Shown here piece after piece: positions 21,511 to 34,793 of a DNA stretch of 64,000 bases (within the stretch, counting starts at the first letter, position 1; every line of letters begins with the position of its first letter). The translations under genes and the position numbers were made by a program. The DNA lies in contig LQPU01000021.1 in assembly GCA_002101905.1 (NCBI GenBank), positions 62,001 through 126,000 on the forward strand. Reading direction: 5' to 3'. The DNA is from Mycobacterium shimoidei (GTDB lineage: Bacteria > Actinomycetota > Actinomycetes > Mycobacteriales > Mycobacteriaceae). Under the pieces are notes generated by a model. It had not been told where the DNA came from. It saw only the letters and a list, made by a program, of their open reading frames with translations, and made no database searches.

Positions 21511-22826
21511 GTGACCGTTGAGTTGGCGCATCCGTCGACCGAACCATTAGGTGCGCGGTCGCCGACCGAACCGGCCCACCCGCGCTGGTGGTTCATCTCG
21601 ACGACACCCGGCCGCATCCTGTCCATCGGCGTCATCCTCGCGATCCTGGGCGGGCTGTGCGCATTCGCTACCTCGACAACCATCAACCAGCGACAGCAGG
21701 CGCTGACGACCGTGCTCAACCACACCGAGCCGCTGGCGTTCGCGGCTGGACGGCTCTACACCACGCTCTCGGTGGCCGACGCGGCCGCGGCCACGGCATT
21801 CATCGCGCAAGCCGAGCCGCGCACCGTCCGGCAGCGTTACGAACAGGCCATCACCGACGCCGCGGTCGCCGTGACCAGGGCATCGAGCGGGCTCACTGAC
21901 GAGCCGCTGGTGGAGCTGCTGGGCCGGATCAACGCCGAGCTGGCCGTCTATACCGGTTTGATCGAGATCGCCCGGACCAACAACCGGGCGGGCAATCCGG
22001 TCGGGTCGTCGTATCTTTCCGAGGCATCGTCGCTCATGCAGTCGCGGATATTGCCCGACGCGCAAAAGCTCTACCAGGAAACGTCGAAGCGCGTCGACGC
22101 CGAAACGACTGCGTCGACCCAGATTCCGGCTCCGGTGATCATCATCGTCGTCACAACCGCGGCGTTCGGCGCGTTCGCCCACCGCTGGCTTGCCCGGCGC
22201 ACCAAGCGGCGGATCAACCCCGGTCTGGTGGCGGGCGCGCTGGGAATTCTGGTTATGGTGGTGTGGGTGGGCACGGCCCTGGCGATTTCCACGTCCGCCA
22301 GTCGCAGCGCGAAAGATACTGCGGCAGAATCGCTCAAGACCGTCACCAACCTGTCGATCACCGCCCAGCAGGCGCGTGCCGACGAGACGCTGTCTTTGAT
22401 CCGGCGCGGGGACGAAGAGGTCCGCCAGCAATCCTTCTACCAACGCATCGACACCATGCGCGAGCAGCTCAACGAATATCTGGCCCGCGGCGACGCCGTC
22501 GACAAGGCTGACCTGGCCGACGCCGGCCAGCTGCTGGAGCGCTGGCGGCGAGCCAACGACCGGATCAACTCGTATATCTCGGTGGGTAACTACCAGGCCG
22601 CCACGCAGGTTGCGCTGGGCAGCGGGCAGGAAGATTCCACGCCCGCGTTCGACAAGCTCGACGATGCGCTGCGCAAAACGATGGAGCAAAGCCGTGAGCA
22701 GCTACGCACCGACATCCTCAGCGCCCGCCGCGGGTTGGCCGGCGCCACCCTCGGCGCGGTGGTTCTCAGCTTGGGTGCCGCCATTGCGGTGGCTTTGGGT
22801 TTGTGGCCCCGACTGAACGAGTACCG

Positions 22827-22830
<4 letters not shown>
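21511..22830 (+). CDS. glnX: Membrane protein GlnX (amino-acid sensing)
   Basis: A 439-aa membrane protein at the Rv0412c position. Four hydrophobic segments are visible (about residues 33-53, 205-225, 245-265 and 412-432) enclosing two extracytoplasmic helical domains of about 150 residues each, an arrangement like tandem chemoreceptor-type sensors. In M. tuberculosis GlnX links the periplasmic binding lipoprotein GlnH to the kinase PknG, reporting aspartate/glutamate availability. The stop overlaps the glnH start (ATGA), so glnX-glnH-pknG is one coupled operon. Confidence 0.9.
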
Positions 22831-26182
<3,352 letters not shown>

Positions 26183-26225
26183 CTGTTTTCGCCCCTCCCG
26201 GTCGAGTGTGAATCGTCGGCGTCGA

Positions 26226-26275
26226 GTGTGAAGCCAGGGCGGGATTTTCGCGATTTTCCCGCCCTACGTTCACAC
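26226..26275. terminator. Bidirectional hairpin between pknG and DUF559 gene
   Basis: AGGGCGGGA (26236-26244) and TCCCGCCCT (26257-26265) form a perfect 9-base stem around a 12-base loop. The outer GTGTGAA (26226-26232) pairs with TTCACAC (26269-26275). It lies exactly between two converging genes and extends 6 bases into the DUF559 end. No long T-run follows, which is common for mycobacterial terminators. GTCGAGTGTGAA also occurs once more just upstream. Confidence 0.7.
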
Positions 26276-27148
26276 TGGAAACCCTGAGCGCTCACTCGAT
26301 TTTCGCGACTGCAACGCACGCCGCACCCGTCGCACGATATCGGCCGGATGGTCCGCGGCGACCACGCGTATGACGATCCACCCGATATACTCCAGAATCT
26401 CGAGCCGCCGAATGTCTTTGCGGTACTGTAACGGATCGCTCCGATGATGCTCGCCGTCGTACTCGACGGCGACCATGCAGTCATCCCACCCCATGTCGAG
26501 GTAATACGTCGTCTGCTGAGTCACAACGGGAATCTGCGTCTGCGGTCGCGGTAGGCCGGAGTCGATGAGCAACAGCCGCAGGTAGGTCTCCCGCGGCGAC
26601 TCGGCACCCGGATCGACCAGCTCGAGCGCCATTTCCAGTTGTCGCAACCCCCGCGCGCCACGGCGGTGTTCGATGATGGCCGCGACGTCGTCGAGCTTGA
26701 GCCCCGTTGCGCGCGACAGCGCGTCAAGTTGTGCAACCGCTGCGCGGCGGGGGACGCGCCGGCCGATGTCGTAGGCGGTGCGCTCGGGTGTGGTGAGCGA
26801 TATCCCGGCGACCGTCGTCACTTCGGTATCGAGCAACGTGTCGCGCCGGGTCAACACACCAGGGGGCGGGCGATTGTTGGAATGGATCAGCTCGATGGCG
26901 ATGTCATCGTCGACCCACTTCGCGCCGTGTAGCGCCGCAGCCGCTGTTCCGGCGATCACGCCCTGACGACCCGACCATAACCAGGCAGCAATAATCCGCT
27001 GCTGGAGAGTTGGCTCAGTCCGCCTCGGCAGATACACGTTCGGGAACAGCGCCCGATAGCGTGTCCGCAACTGATGCCGGCTCAATACGCCGCAAGCCAA
27101 GACCTCGCTAGCGATGAACGGTTCCCCCACAATCGCGGAGCATCGCAT
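26270..27148 (-). CDS. DUF559 protein with AbiEi-like N-terminus
   Basis: A 292-aa protein. The N-terminal part (VLSRHQLRTRYRALFPNVYLPR, then AAAALHGAKW) is like the AbiEi-type winged-helix antitoxin domain. The C-terminal part is a DUF559/Vsr-like nuclease fold, with VAVEYDGEHHRSD and RKDIRRLEILEYIGWIVIRV, containing acidic residues placed as in the PD-(D/E)XK-type core. Such genes are multicopy in mycobacteria and none has an established role to my knowledge. It has no adjacent toxin partner. It sits between pknG and the pseudokinase gene. Confidence 0.82.
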   Translation of the reverse strand: MRCSAIVGEPFIASEVLACGVLSRHQLRTRYRALFPNVYLPRRTEPTLQQRIIAAWLWSGRQGVIAGTAAAALHGAKWVDDDIAIELIHSNNRPPPGVLTRRDTLLDTEVTTVAGISLTTPERTAYDIGRRVPRRAAVAQLDALSRATGLKLDDVAAIIEHRRGARGLRQLEMALELVDPGAESPRETYLRLLLIDSGLPRPQTQIPVVTQQTTYYLDMGWDDCMVAVEYDGEHHRSDPLQYRKDIRRLEILEYIGWIVIRVVAADHPADIVRRVRRALQSRKSSERSGFPV

Positions 27149-27174
27149 GAGGGTCGGGCAGCGCGCGTGTTCAC

Positions 27175-27201
27175 ATCCACAGGATCCACAGGATCCACAG
27201 G
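27175..27201. repeat. Three tandem copies of ATCCACAGG
   Basis: Three perfect 9-base units lie in the 58-base spacer upstream of the DUF559 gene and just downstream of the pseudokinase stop. It may be a variable-number microsatellite. Similarity to DnaA boxes is partial (7 of 9 bases) and not convincing. Confidence 0.85.
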
Positions 27202-27206
27202 CGCCG

Positions 27207-29063
27207 TCAGTTCGCCACCAGCTTCACGACCTGGTCGTTGCCGTAGTCGGTCACGTACACGTTGCCCGACGAATCCACCGCCACACCCCTGGTGTAGCTG
27301 AGGTTGGTGACGGGCAGGATGGTCTGCTTGTTCGACCCCGCCGCCAGCCTCACCACCCTGCTGCCGTCGGTCAGGTAGACGGTGCCCGCCCCGTCCGCTG
27401 CCAGACCGGAAGGGTCTTTGAGACCGGTGAACGGCAGCACCTCCTCAGTCGTCGACCCCGCCGCCAACCGAAGCACGCGATTGTTGCCGGTGTCGGCGAC
27501 ATAGACAGCGCCCGACCCGTCCACCGCCACACCCTTGGGCCGTTCCAGCCCGTCGAACGGCAGCTCGGTCTGGTTCGTCGAGCCGGCCTCGAGCTTGAGA
27601 ACCCGGTTGTTGCCGGTATCGGCGACGTAAACGGTCCCCGACGCGTCCACGGCCAAGCCCTGTGGGCGGTTGAGCTTGGTGAACGGCAGCGCGGTTTGCC
27701 TGGTCGCCCCCTGTTCGAGCTTCACCACTTCATCGTCGTCGGTGTCGGCGACATAGACACTGCCTTGGCTGTCCACGGCCAAGCCGTACGGTTCCTTCAA
27801 GTTGGTGAAGGGCAGCACGGTCTGTTTGGTCGATCCGGCCGCAAGCTTCATCACCCGATCGTTGTCGATATTGCTGACGTAGACGTTGCCTGACTTGTCG
27901 ACCGCCACGCCCTCTGGTCCGGTGAGGCCGGTGAAGGGCAGCACCTCGGGTCGGTAGCTGGACGGCGTGACAACGGCCGGCGTATGGGCGGGCTGATTTG
28001 CATCGCCCGCCGCGCCGACCCGCCACACGATGATGCCAACGGCGGTGAGCACCAGCACCGCCACAGCGATCGCCAGCGGCATCAGCGTGGGATGCCACCG
28101 TGCCGACGGAGCGGCGTCGTCCGGGTAGTCCTGGTAGGGAACCATTTCGGTGTCCGGTTCCACGGTGCGCCCCCGGGGACGGCGGCGCGCGATCAGCCCG
28201 ATGAGTTCGCTACGCCGACGCACCATCGTGGGGGCGTCTTGGCTGCTCGCCGACGCCGCATCGCGCGCCGCGCGAGCAAGGTCGCCGGCGGATACGAACC
28301 TCTGCTGCGGATTCTTCGCCATCCCGCGCGCGATGACGGCATCGAATCGGGGCGAGATGACATGAGGCCGAAGCAAGCTGGGCTTCGGTGGCGGCGCAGT
28401 CAAATGTGCCTTGATCATCTGCCCCACCGTCACCGCATCCGGATAGGGTCTGGCGCCGGTGAGCGTTTCGACCAGCACGCAGGCAAGCGAATAAATGTCC
28501 GCGCGGTTGGTCGGCGGGCGGTTGTCGAATCGCTCCGGCGCCATATACGCATAGGAATCCGCCGTCGGTCTGGCTGCATCCAGGTCGGGATCGGCGATGC
28601 CCAATCCGAGCAGATAGGCGGCACCGTCATCGGCGACAAGAATGTTCTGCGGCTTGACATTTCGATGGATCAGCCGATCGGCGTGCACGGCGTCGAGTGC
28701 GGCGGCGATCTGTTCGATGATCGCCACCGCACGCGACGGGGCGAGCGGGCCGAAGGTGCCCACCAGCGACTGCAGCGTCTGTCCGGGTATCAGCCGGGTC
28801 GCGGCGTAGCACACGTTGTCGATTTCGCCCCAGTCATGCACCGGAACGAGGTGGGGGTGGGTCAGCCGTGAGGCGATGCGCATCTCTGCGAAAAAGCGCT
28901 GGCGATCCGCCGTCGGCGGCAGCAGGGTCAGCTCGGCGGCGCGGTTGTCGACCGTGTCGAATGCCTCGTAGACGCGCTCCGATCCGGCCTGGCCACGCAG
29001 AGCCCCTATCCGGTAGCGGCCGAACTGAGTCCCGACTCGTGCTCGGTCGGGCTGCTGCCCCAT
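27207..29063 (-). CDS. PknD-like membrane pseudokinase with NHL beta-propeller
   Basis: A 618-aa protein with the layout of PknD: a kinase-fold domain (about residues 10-275), a membrane segment (about 345-365, PLAIAVAVLVLTAVGIIVW) and an outer domain of six NHL repeats (from about 385). Each repeat follows the pattern LPF-x-GL-x-x-P-x-GVAVD-x-x-G-x-VYVADTGNNRV. The kinase core lacks its catalytic residues: the ATP lysine position is Thr46 (AELTLL), the HRD Asp is Asn135 (IHRNVKPQN) and the DFG Asp is Gly153 (LLGLGI); the glycine loop is also broken. It should therefore bind but not phosphorylate. ATG at 29063 follows GGGGAC; it lies 77 bases after ackA. Confidence 0.9.
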   Translation of the reverse strand: MGQQPDRARVGTQFGRYRIGALRGQAGSERVYEAFDTVDNRAAELTLLPPTADRQRFFAEMRIASRLTHPHLVPVHDWGEIDNVCYAATRLIPGQTLQSLVGTFGPLAPSRAVAIIEQIAAALDAVHADRLIHRNVKPQNILVADDGAAYLLGLGIADPDLDAARPTADSYAYMAPERFDNRPPTNRADIYSLACVLVETLTGARPYPDAVTVGQMIKAHLTAPPPKPSLLRPHVISPRFDAVIARGMAKNPQQRFVSAGDLARAARDAASASSQDAPTMVRRRSELIGLIARRRPRGRTVEPDTEMVPYQDYPDDAAPSARWHPTLMPLAIAVAVLVLTAVGIIVWRVGAAGDANQPAHTPAVVTPSSYRPEVLPFTGLTGPEGVAVDKSGNVYVSNIDNDRVMKLAAGSTKQTVLPFTNLKEPYGLAVDSQGSVYVADTDDDEVVKLEQGATRQTALPFTKLNRPQGLAVDASGTVYVADTGNNRVLKLEAGSTNQTELPFDGLERPKGVAVDGSGAVYVADTGNNRVLRLAAGSTTEEVLPFTGLKDPSGLAADGAGTVYLTDGSRVVRLAAGSNKQTILPVTNLSYTRGVAVDSSGNVYVTDYGNDQVVKLVAN

Positions 29064-29140
29064 CACGGTGTCCCCTATTTCAACGTTACGACGGCCTGGT
29101 CGGCCGTGCCGCTGGCCTGACCCGAACTGTAACCTCCAGT

Positions 29141-30289
29141 TCAGGTGGTGACGCTCAAGCAATCGCGAGCGATGGCGAGCTCTTCGTTGGTCGGGATCAC
29201 CAGCACGGCGACCGGCGAGCGGTCGGTCGAAATTCGGCGCGCCCCGGTCATGGACTGCGAGTTGCGCTGGTCGTCGATCTCGATGCCCAGCGCGCCCAGC
29301 CCGCTCAGCGCGTCGCGGCGCACCGAGGCGTCGTTCTCGCCGATGCCGGCGGTGAAGCTGATGACGTCGGTGCGGCCCAGCACCGCCAGATACGCGCCGA
29401 CGTACTTACGCAACCGATGAATGAACACGTCATAGGCGAGTTGCGCGGAGCTGTCTCCAGATTCGATCATCTCGCGCAGCCGGCGAAAGTCGTTCACGCC
29501 GGCCAGCCCCAGAACCCCGGCGTGGTGGTTGAGCATCGACTCGATGTCGTCGATCGTCATCTGCGCCGCCCGGCACAAATAGCCGACGGTGCCCGGATCG
29601 ATGTCACCGCTGCGGGTGCCCATCACTAACCCCTCCAACGGGGTCAGGCCCATCGAGGTGTCGACGGGGCGGCCTTTCGCGATAGCGGCTGCCGAGGCGC
29701 CGTTACCCAGATGCAGCACAATCTGGTTCAGTTCCACCAGCGGCCGGCCCAAGAACTCGGCGGCCTGCGCACTGACGTATTCGTGTGAGGTGCCGTGAAA
29801 CCCGTACCGGCGGATCCGCCACTTTTCGGCCAACTCGCGGTCGATGGCGTACGTAGCAGCGGCGGCGGGCAAGTCGTGGAAAAACGCGGTGTCGAATACC
29901 GCGACGTGCGGTAGGTCGGGCAGCATCTTGCGCGCCACCTCGATGCCGCTGATGGCCGGCGGATTGTGCAGCGGGGCCAGCGGGGCGAGCTCTTTGAGCT
30001 TGGCGATCACCGCGTCGTCGACGATGGTGGGCGTGTAGAAGCTTTGTCCACCGTGCACCACCCGGTGCCCGACGGCAACGAGCCCGCACGTCTTCAAATC
30101 GAAACCCTCGGAGGCCAGGTGTTCGAACGCCGAGCGCAGTGCGGCGTCGTGATCGGGAACCTTCGACCCGGGCTCGCCGATCTGCTCGACCAGGCCGTCG
30201 GCCAACGATGCACCGGAATTAGGCTGTACCAGTTGGTATTTCAGCGAGGACGAGCCGGAATTGATCACCAGCACAGTGGGGTCACTCAT
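29141..30289 (-). CDS. ackA: Acetate kinase AckA
   Basis: A 382-aa acetokinase that interconverts acetyl phosphate and acetate with ATP. Signatures: [15 protein letters not shown] at the N-terminus, [37 protein letters not shown] and FTAGIGEN. I chose the ATG at 30289, which overlaps the pta stop by 8 bases and gives the normal N-terminus. With pta it forms the acetate overflow/assimilation pathway. Confidence 0.97.
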   Translation of the reverse strand: MSDPTVLVINSGSSSLKYQLVQPNSGASLADGLVEQIGEPGSKVPDHDAALRSAFEHLASEGFDLKTCGLVAVGHRVVHGGQSFYTPTIVDDAVIAKLKELAPLAPLHNPPAISGIEVARKMLPDLPHVAVFDTAFFHDLPAAAATYAIDRELAEKWRIRRYGFHGTSHEYVSAQAAEFLGRPLVELNQIVLHLGNGASAAAIAKGRPVDTSMGLTPLEGLVMGTRSGDIDPGTVGYLCRAAQMTIDDIESMLNHHAGVLGLAGVNDFRRLREMIESGDSSAQLAYDVFIHRLRKYVGAYLAVLGRTDVISFTAGIGENDASVRRDALSGLGALGIEIDDQRNSQSMTGARRISTDRSPVAVLVIPTNEELAIARDCLSVTT

Positions 30290-32345
30290 TGCTGTTCTGC
30301 GCCTGGATCGCGGTAATGGCAACGGTGTTGACGATGTCTTCGACCAGCGCCCCGCGGGACAGGTCGTTCACCGGCTTGGCCAAGCCCTGCAGCACCGGAC
30401 CGATCGCGATCGCGCCGGCGCTGCGCTGCACCGCCTTATAGGCGTTGTTACCGGCGTTGAGGTCCGGGAAGATCAGCACCGTCGCGCGACCGGCGACAGC
30501 CGAGTCCCGCAGCTTGGTCGCCGCGACCGACGGATCCACCGCGGCGTCATATTGAATCGGTCCTTCGACCAGCAGCTCCGGCGCCCGGATGCGGACCAAT
30601 TCCGTTGCCGCACGTACTTTGTCGACGTCCGTGCCGGCACCCGATTCACCGGTGGAGTACGACAGCATGGCCACCCGGGGTTCGATGCCGAACTGCGCGG
30701 CGGTGTGCGCCGAGCTGATCGCGATGTCGGCGAGCTGCTCGACGGTCGGGTCGGGCACTATCGCACAGTCGCCATAAACCAGCACCCGATCCGGTAGACA
30801 CATCAAGAAGACACTGGACACCGTCGAGATACCGGGTGCGGTTTTGATGATCTCGAACGCGGGCCGCACGGTGTGCGCGGTGGTGTGCGCGGCACCCGAC
30901 ACCATTCCGTCGACCACGCCGTTGTACACCAGCATGGTCCCGAAATACGAGACGTCGTGCATGATTTCCCGGGCCTGCTCGACGGTCACGCCTTTGTGCT
31001 CCCGCATACGCGCGTACTGCTCGGCGAACTGATCGCACATTTCGCTGGTGCGCGGGTCGCGGACCACGGCGTCGTCGAGGTTCACCGCGAGTTCGGCTGC
31101 CCGGGCCCGTATTTGGCTTTCGTCGCCGAGAAGGGTGAGCTCGGCGATACCGCGCTGCAGCAGCCGGCCTGCCGAGCGCAGGATGCGGTCTTCGTCGCCC
31201 TCGGGCAACACGATGTGCTTACGATCCGCACGGGCCCGCTCGCGCAGCTGATAGGTGAACATCGGTGGCGTGGTCACCTTTGGGATCGGAATGGCCAACT
31301 GCGCCAGTAGATCTGAGATGTCGACGTAGCGTTCCATCAGCTCCAGGGCGGTGTCGATTTTGCGCTGCGAGGTCGCGGTGACCCGCCCGCGGGTGGCGGC
31401 GACCGCGCTGGCGGTTTCGTAGGTGCCCAGTGCGGTCTCGATGATCGGCAGCCGCAGTCCCAGCCCGGCCACCAGCGCCGCGATCGACGGGTGCAGCTCC
31501 AGTCCGCCGTTGAGGATGATGCACGACAGCGACGGAAACCCTTCGGCGGCATGGGCGCTGGCCACCGCCAACACCACGTCCGAACGGTCACCGGGAGTGA
31601 TCACCGCGACGCCTTCGCCCAATCGTTCCAGCACATGGTCGGCGGTCATCCCGGCGACCACCACACCCATCGCTTCGCGGCCCATCAGCTCGGCGTCGCC
31701 GGACCGCAGTGTCCCGTTCACCGCGGTCTGCAGTTCGGCCACCGTCGGCGCCACCAGCAGCGGCTCGTCGGGCAATGCATAGGTCCGCGGGCCGAACCCG
31801 CGCAAAGCCTCGGTGACCGCGGTCAGTTGCGCCGGCTCGCAACGGTTGGCCACCACCGCCGCGGTATGGGCGTGCTGAGCATCCAGCTCGGCCAGACACA
31901 CCTCGACGACCTGCGCGACCTGCTCGGCGCTGCGCCCCTTGGCCCGCACCGCCAGCAGCACGGGTGCGCCCAGGTTGACCGCGATGCGCGCGTTGACGGA
32001 GAGCTCGGCGGGGCTGGTGACATCGGTGTAGTCGCTGCCGACGATGATCACCGCGTCGCACTGCTCGGCCACCGCGTGGTATCGCTCGACGATGTCGTCG
32101 ATGGCGGCGTCAAGGTCGGCGTGCAGTTGCTGGTAGGTCACGCCGACGCAGCGTTCGTAGGGCAGTCCGGCGGTGGCGTGGGCCAGCAGTAGGTCCAGGA
32201 TGTAGTCGCGGTCGTCGCCTCGTCGTGCGATGGGACGGAACACGCCGACCCGGGGTGTCGTGGCGGCGAGTCGATGCAAAAGGCCCAGCGCAATCGTCGA
32301 TTTGCCGGTGTCGCCCTCCGGCGCGGCGATGTAGATGCTGGGCAT
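30282..32345 (-). CDS. pta: Phosphate acetyltransferase Pta
   Basis: A 687-aa long-form phosphotransacetylase: an N-terminal P-loop dethiobiotin-synthase-like domain ([17 protein letters not shown]), a central DRTGG domain and the C-terminal catalytic PTA domain (about residues 365-687, with [21 protein letters not shown] and LMCLPD). It interconverts acetyl-CoA and acetyl phosphate. Its stop overlaps the ackA start, so the pair is coupled. It follows fgd1 after only 6 bases. Confidence 0.96.
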   Translation of the reverse strand: MPSIYIAAPEGDTGKSTIALGLLHRLAATTPRVGVFRPIARRGDDRDYILDLLLAHATAGLPYERCVGVTYQQLHADLDAAIDDIVERYHAVAEQCDAVIIVGSDYTDVTSPAELSVNARIAVNLGAPVLLAVRAKGRSAEQVAQVVEVCLAELDAQHAHTAAVVANRCEPAQLTAVTEALRGFGPRTYALPDEPLLVAPTVAELQTAVNGTLRSGDAELMGREAMGVVVAGMTADHVLERLGEGVAVITPGDRSDVVLAVASAHAAEGFPSLSCIILNGGLELHPSIAALVAGLGLRLPIIETALGTYETASAVAATRGRVTATSQRKIDTALELMERYVDISDLLAQLAIPIPKVTTPPMFTYQLRERARADRKHIVLPEGDEDRILRSAGRLLQRGIAELTLLGDESQIRARAAELAVNLDDAVVRDPRTSEMCDQFAEQYARMREHKGVTVEQAREIMHDVSYFGTMLVYNGVVDGMVSGAAHTTAHTVRPAFEIIKTAPGISTVSSVFLMCLPDRVLVYGDCAIVPDPTVEQLADIAISSAHTAAQFGIEPRVAMLSYSTGESGAGTDVDKVRAATELVRIRAPELLVEGPIQYDAAVDPSVAATKLRDSAVAGRATVLIFPDLNAGNNAYKAVQRSAGAIAIGPVLQGLAKPVNDLSRGALVEDIVNTVAITAIQAQNSNE

Positions 32346-32351
32346 GCCCCG

Positions 32352-33362
32352 TCAGGTTAGGCGCCGCAGCCGCGGAGCGAGGTCCTTCTCGAAAAGCTCG
32401 AGGAACCGCCGCTGGTCGTGCCCGGGGGCGTGGAACACCAGATGGTTGAGCCCCCAGGTCACGTACTGACCGACCTTCTCGACGGCCTCGTCGGGGTCCG
32501 ACGCGACGATCCAGCGTTTGGCGACCTGCTCGATCGGCAGCTCGTCGGCGGCCTTCTCCATCTCGATCGGGTCGTCGATGCTGTGCTTTTGCTCGGGGGT
32601 GAGCGACAGCGGCGCCCAGAACCGGGTGTTCTCCAGCGCCAGATCCGGGTCGGGGTCGTAGGAGATCTTGATCTCGATCATCTTGTCGATGTCGTCGACG
32701 TTGCGCCCGGCCGCCTTGGCACCCTCCTGCACGGCCGGCATGAGTTTCTCGCGGTATAGCTCCTCGCCCTTGCCGGAGGTGCAGATGAAGCCGTCGCCGG
32801 CCCGCCCGGCGTACTTGGCCACCGCCGGGCCGCCCGCCGCGATGTAGATCGGCACCCCGCCCTCGGGCACGTCGTAAATCGAGGCGCCTTTGAGCCGGTA
32901 ATAGTCGCCGTTGAAGTCGACGCGGTCGCCGCGCCACAGCTCGCGCATCAGCCGCACCGATTCGCGCAGCCGGGCGAACCGCTCCTTGAACTCCGGCCAC
33001 TCGCCCTCGTATCCGGTGGCGATCTCGTTCAACGCTTCCCCGGTGCCCACACCCAGGAAGATCCGGCCCGGGTACAGGCAGCTCATGGTGGCGAACGCCT
33101 GGGCGACGACGGCGGGGTTGTATCGGAAGGTCGGGGTGAGCACCGAGGTGCCCAGCGTGATCCGCTTGGTGCGCTCACCGACAGCGGTCATCCACGACAG
33201 CGAGAACGGGGCATGCCCGCCCTTGTGCCGCCAGGGCTGGAAATGGTCACTGACGGTTGCGCTGTCCATGCCATGCGCTTCGGCGGCGACGGCCAGCTCG
33301 ACGAGTTCGCGCGGCGCGAACTGCTCCGCCGACGCCTTGTATCCCAGTTTGAGTTCAGCCAC
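32352..33362 (-). CDS. fgd1: F420-dependent glucose-6-phosphate dehydrogenase Fgd1
   Basis: A 336-aa luciferase-like (alpha/beta)8-barrel enzyme that oxidises glucose 6-phosphate and reduces cofactor F420. The GTG at 33362 gives [21 protein letters not shown], the family N-terminus and the same length as the M. tuberculosis enzyme. Motifs: [23 protein letters not shown] and [12 protein letters not shown]. Reduced F420 activates nitroimidazole prodrugs in mycobacteria. It diverges from the MBL gene across 42 bases and heads the fgd1-pta-ackA run. Confidence 0.97.
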   Translation of the reverse strand: MAELKLGYKASAEQFAPRELVELAVAAEAHGMDSATVSDHFQPWRHKGGHAPFSLSWMTAVGERTKRITLGTSVLTPTFRYNPAVVAQAFATMSCLYPGRIFLGVGTGEALNEIATGYEGEWPEFKERFARLRESVRLMRELWRGDRVDFNGDYYRLKGASIYDVPEGGVPIYIAAGGPAVAKYAGRAGDGFICTSGKGEELYREKLMPAVQEGAKAAGRNVDDIDKMIEIKISYDPDPDLALENTRFWAPLSLTPEQKHSIDDPIEMEKAADELPIEQVAKRWIVASDPDEAVEKVGQYVTWGLNHLVFHAPGHDQRRFLELFEKDLAPRLRRLT

Positions 33363-33404
33363 GCTGTCGTTTCTACTCCACCCCGGATAGCTAAGCTCGC
33401 GGTC

Positions 33405-34145
33405 ATGGCACCGGCGCTGACGGCCATCACCAAAAAGGTGCACCTCGTTCAGGGCGACGCGGTCAACTGGCTGGTGGTCACCGATCACAACGGGGTCATG
33501 CTCATCGACGCCGGCTACCCGGGCGACCGCGACGATGTGCTCGCCTCGCTGCGCGAGCTGGGATATGCGCCCGACGACGTGCGGGCGATCCTGCTCACCC
33601 ATGCCCACGTCGATCACCTCGGATCGGCGATCTGGTTCGCGAAGACCCACGGCACCCCGGTGTACTGCCACGCCGACGAGGTGGGCCACGTCAAGCGTGA
33701 ATATCTGGAGCAAGCATCGCCGCTGGATGTCGCGCTACGCGTCTGGCGGCCGCGCTGGGCGATCTGGGCCGTGCATGTGGTGTCCAATGGCGGGCTGACC
33801 CGCGAGGGGATCCCGTCCGCGCAGCCGTTGACTTCGGAGGTGGCCGCGGAGTTGCCCGGTCAACCGATGGCAATTCCCACTCCCGGGCACACCGGCGGAC
33901 ACTGCTCGTATCTGGTCGACGGCGTGCTGGCCAGCGGCGACGCTCTGGTCACCGGCCATCCGCTGCTGGCCCGCAGCGGGCCGCAGTTGCTGCCGGCGGT
34001 GTTCAGCCACAACCAGGACGACTGCATACGCAGCCTGGCCGCGCTGGCGCTGCTGGACACCGAGATCCTGGCGCCGGGGCACGGCGACCTGTGGCGTGGC
34101 CCGATCCGCGACGCCACCGAGCGGGCCACTACTCTGGCCAGTTGA
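33405..34145 (+). CDS. MBL-fold metallo-hydrolase (Rv0406c-like)
   Basis: A 246-aa metallo-beta-lactamase-fold hydrolase. The metal motif HxHxDH is present as [13 protein letters not shown] (about residues 63-68), with further ligands in [17 protein letters not shown] and the final APGHGD. The ATG at 33405 follows TAAGCT by about 8 bases, suggesting a leaderless start. It is divergent from fgd1, as in M. tuberculosis. The substrate is unknown; lactonase and glyoxalase II activities are both possible. Confidence 0.9.
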   Translation: MAPALTAITKKVHLVQGDAVNWLVVTDHNGVMLIDAGYPGDRDDVLASLRELGYAPDDVRAILLTHAHVDHLGSAIWFAKTHGTPVYCHADEVGHVKREYLEQASPLDVALRVWRPRWAIWAVHVVSNGGLTREGIPSAQPLTSEVAAELPGQPMAIPTPGHTGGHCSYLVDGVLASGDALVTGHPLLARSGPQLLPAVFSHNQDDCIRSLAALALLDTEILAPGHGDLWRGPIRDATERATTLAS

Positions 34146-34403
34146 AGGCCAGTTAAAGTCACAATTCGATTACGCCGAATGTCACGACGGGTTAAGAACT
34201 CTCATGATTGCGGCTCGGCTCTGAACGATTATTTACCGAAAACGTCGTTTTTGAGACCGAGCTCACGTGTGATTCCTGAAACGCTTCTGTCGCACCGTGT
34301 TCCGCCGCTTTGGGCACGCTTGCGTCCAGTCAGCTTCGGGCTACCTTGGGCTGCGGGCTTCGGCAACCCCTGATCGATATTTGCGAGCAAGAAAGCAACC
34401 ACG

Positions 34404-34793
34404 ATGAAAAACCTTCGTATGACAGCGCGCCGGCAGGCCGCTGGTTTGTGTGTGTTCGGCGGTCTGGCCGCAACGACGATCGCGGCGCCCATCGCGTCCG
34501 CGGCACCCGATTGCAGCCCGGCCAGTGTGCAGAACACCGTCAACGCGGCGACCGGTTCGGCCCGCCAGTACCTCAGCACACACCCGGGCGCCGACGCGGC
34601 GGTCACCGGGGCGTTCAGCAAGCCTCGTCCGCAGGCGGCGGCGGATCTGCGCAACTACTTCACCAGTCACCCGCAGGAGTACTACGACTTGCGGGGCATC
34701 TTGGCGCCGATCGGTGACACGCAGCGGCAGTGCAACACGACGGTGCTCTCGCCCGAGCTCCAGTCGGCCTACGACGAATTCATGGCCGGCTAG
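34404..34793 (+). CDS. Exported hemophore-like protein
   Basis: A 129-aa secreted protein. A signal peptide ends near residue 34 (APIASAAP). The mature all-helical domain has two cysteines (Cys37, Cys110) and a Tyr-x3-His pair (Tyr56, His60 in QYLSTHP), as in mycobacterial heme-binding proteins of the Rv0203 type. A second Tyr/His pair follows (Tyr85, His89). It may bind and shuttle heme outside the cell. The 258-base upstream spacer shows no IdeR-box-like repeat that I could recognise. Confidence 0.8.
   Translation: MKNLRMTARRQAAGLCVFGGLAATTIAAPIASAAPDCSPASVQNTVNAATGSARQYLSTHPGADAAVTGAFSKPRPQAAADLRNYFTSHPQEYYDLRGILAPIGDTQRQCNTTVLSPELQSAYDEFMAG

Noticed and set aside
26270..27148. DUF559/AbiEi-like gene as half of a toxin-antitoxin pair
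   Set aside because: No AbiEii-like nucleotidyltransferase gene is adjacent and the gene stands alone on its strand.
27175..27201. Triple ATCCACAGG resembling DnaA boxes
   Set aside because: Each unit matches the TTATCCACA/TTGTCCACA box at only about seven positions, the locus is not dnaA-dnaN, and a short tandem repeat explains it.
34146..34403. Possible IdeR/Fur box upstream of the hemophore-like gene
   Set aside because: The best dyad (ACAATTCG/CGAATGT) is imperfect and lacks the TTAGG-type IdeR pattern.
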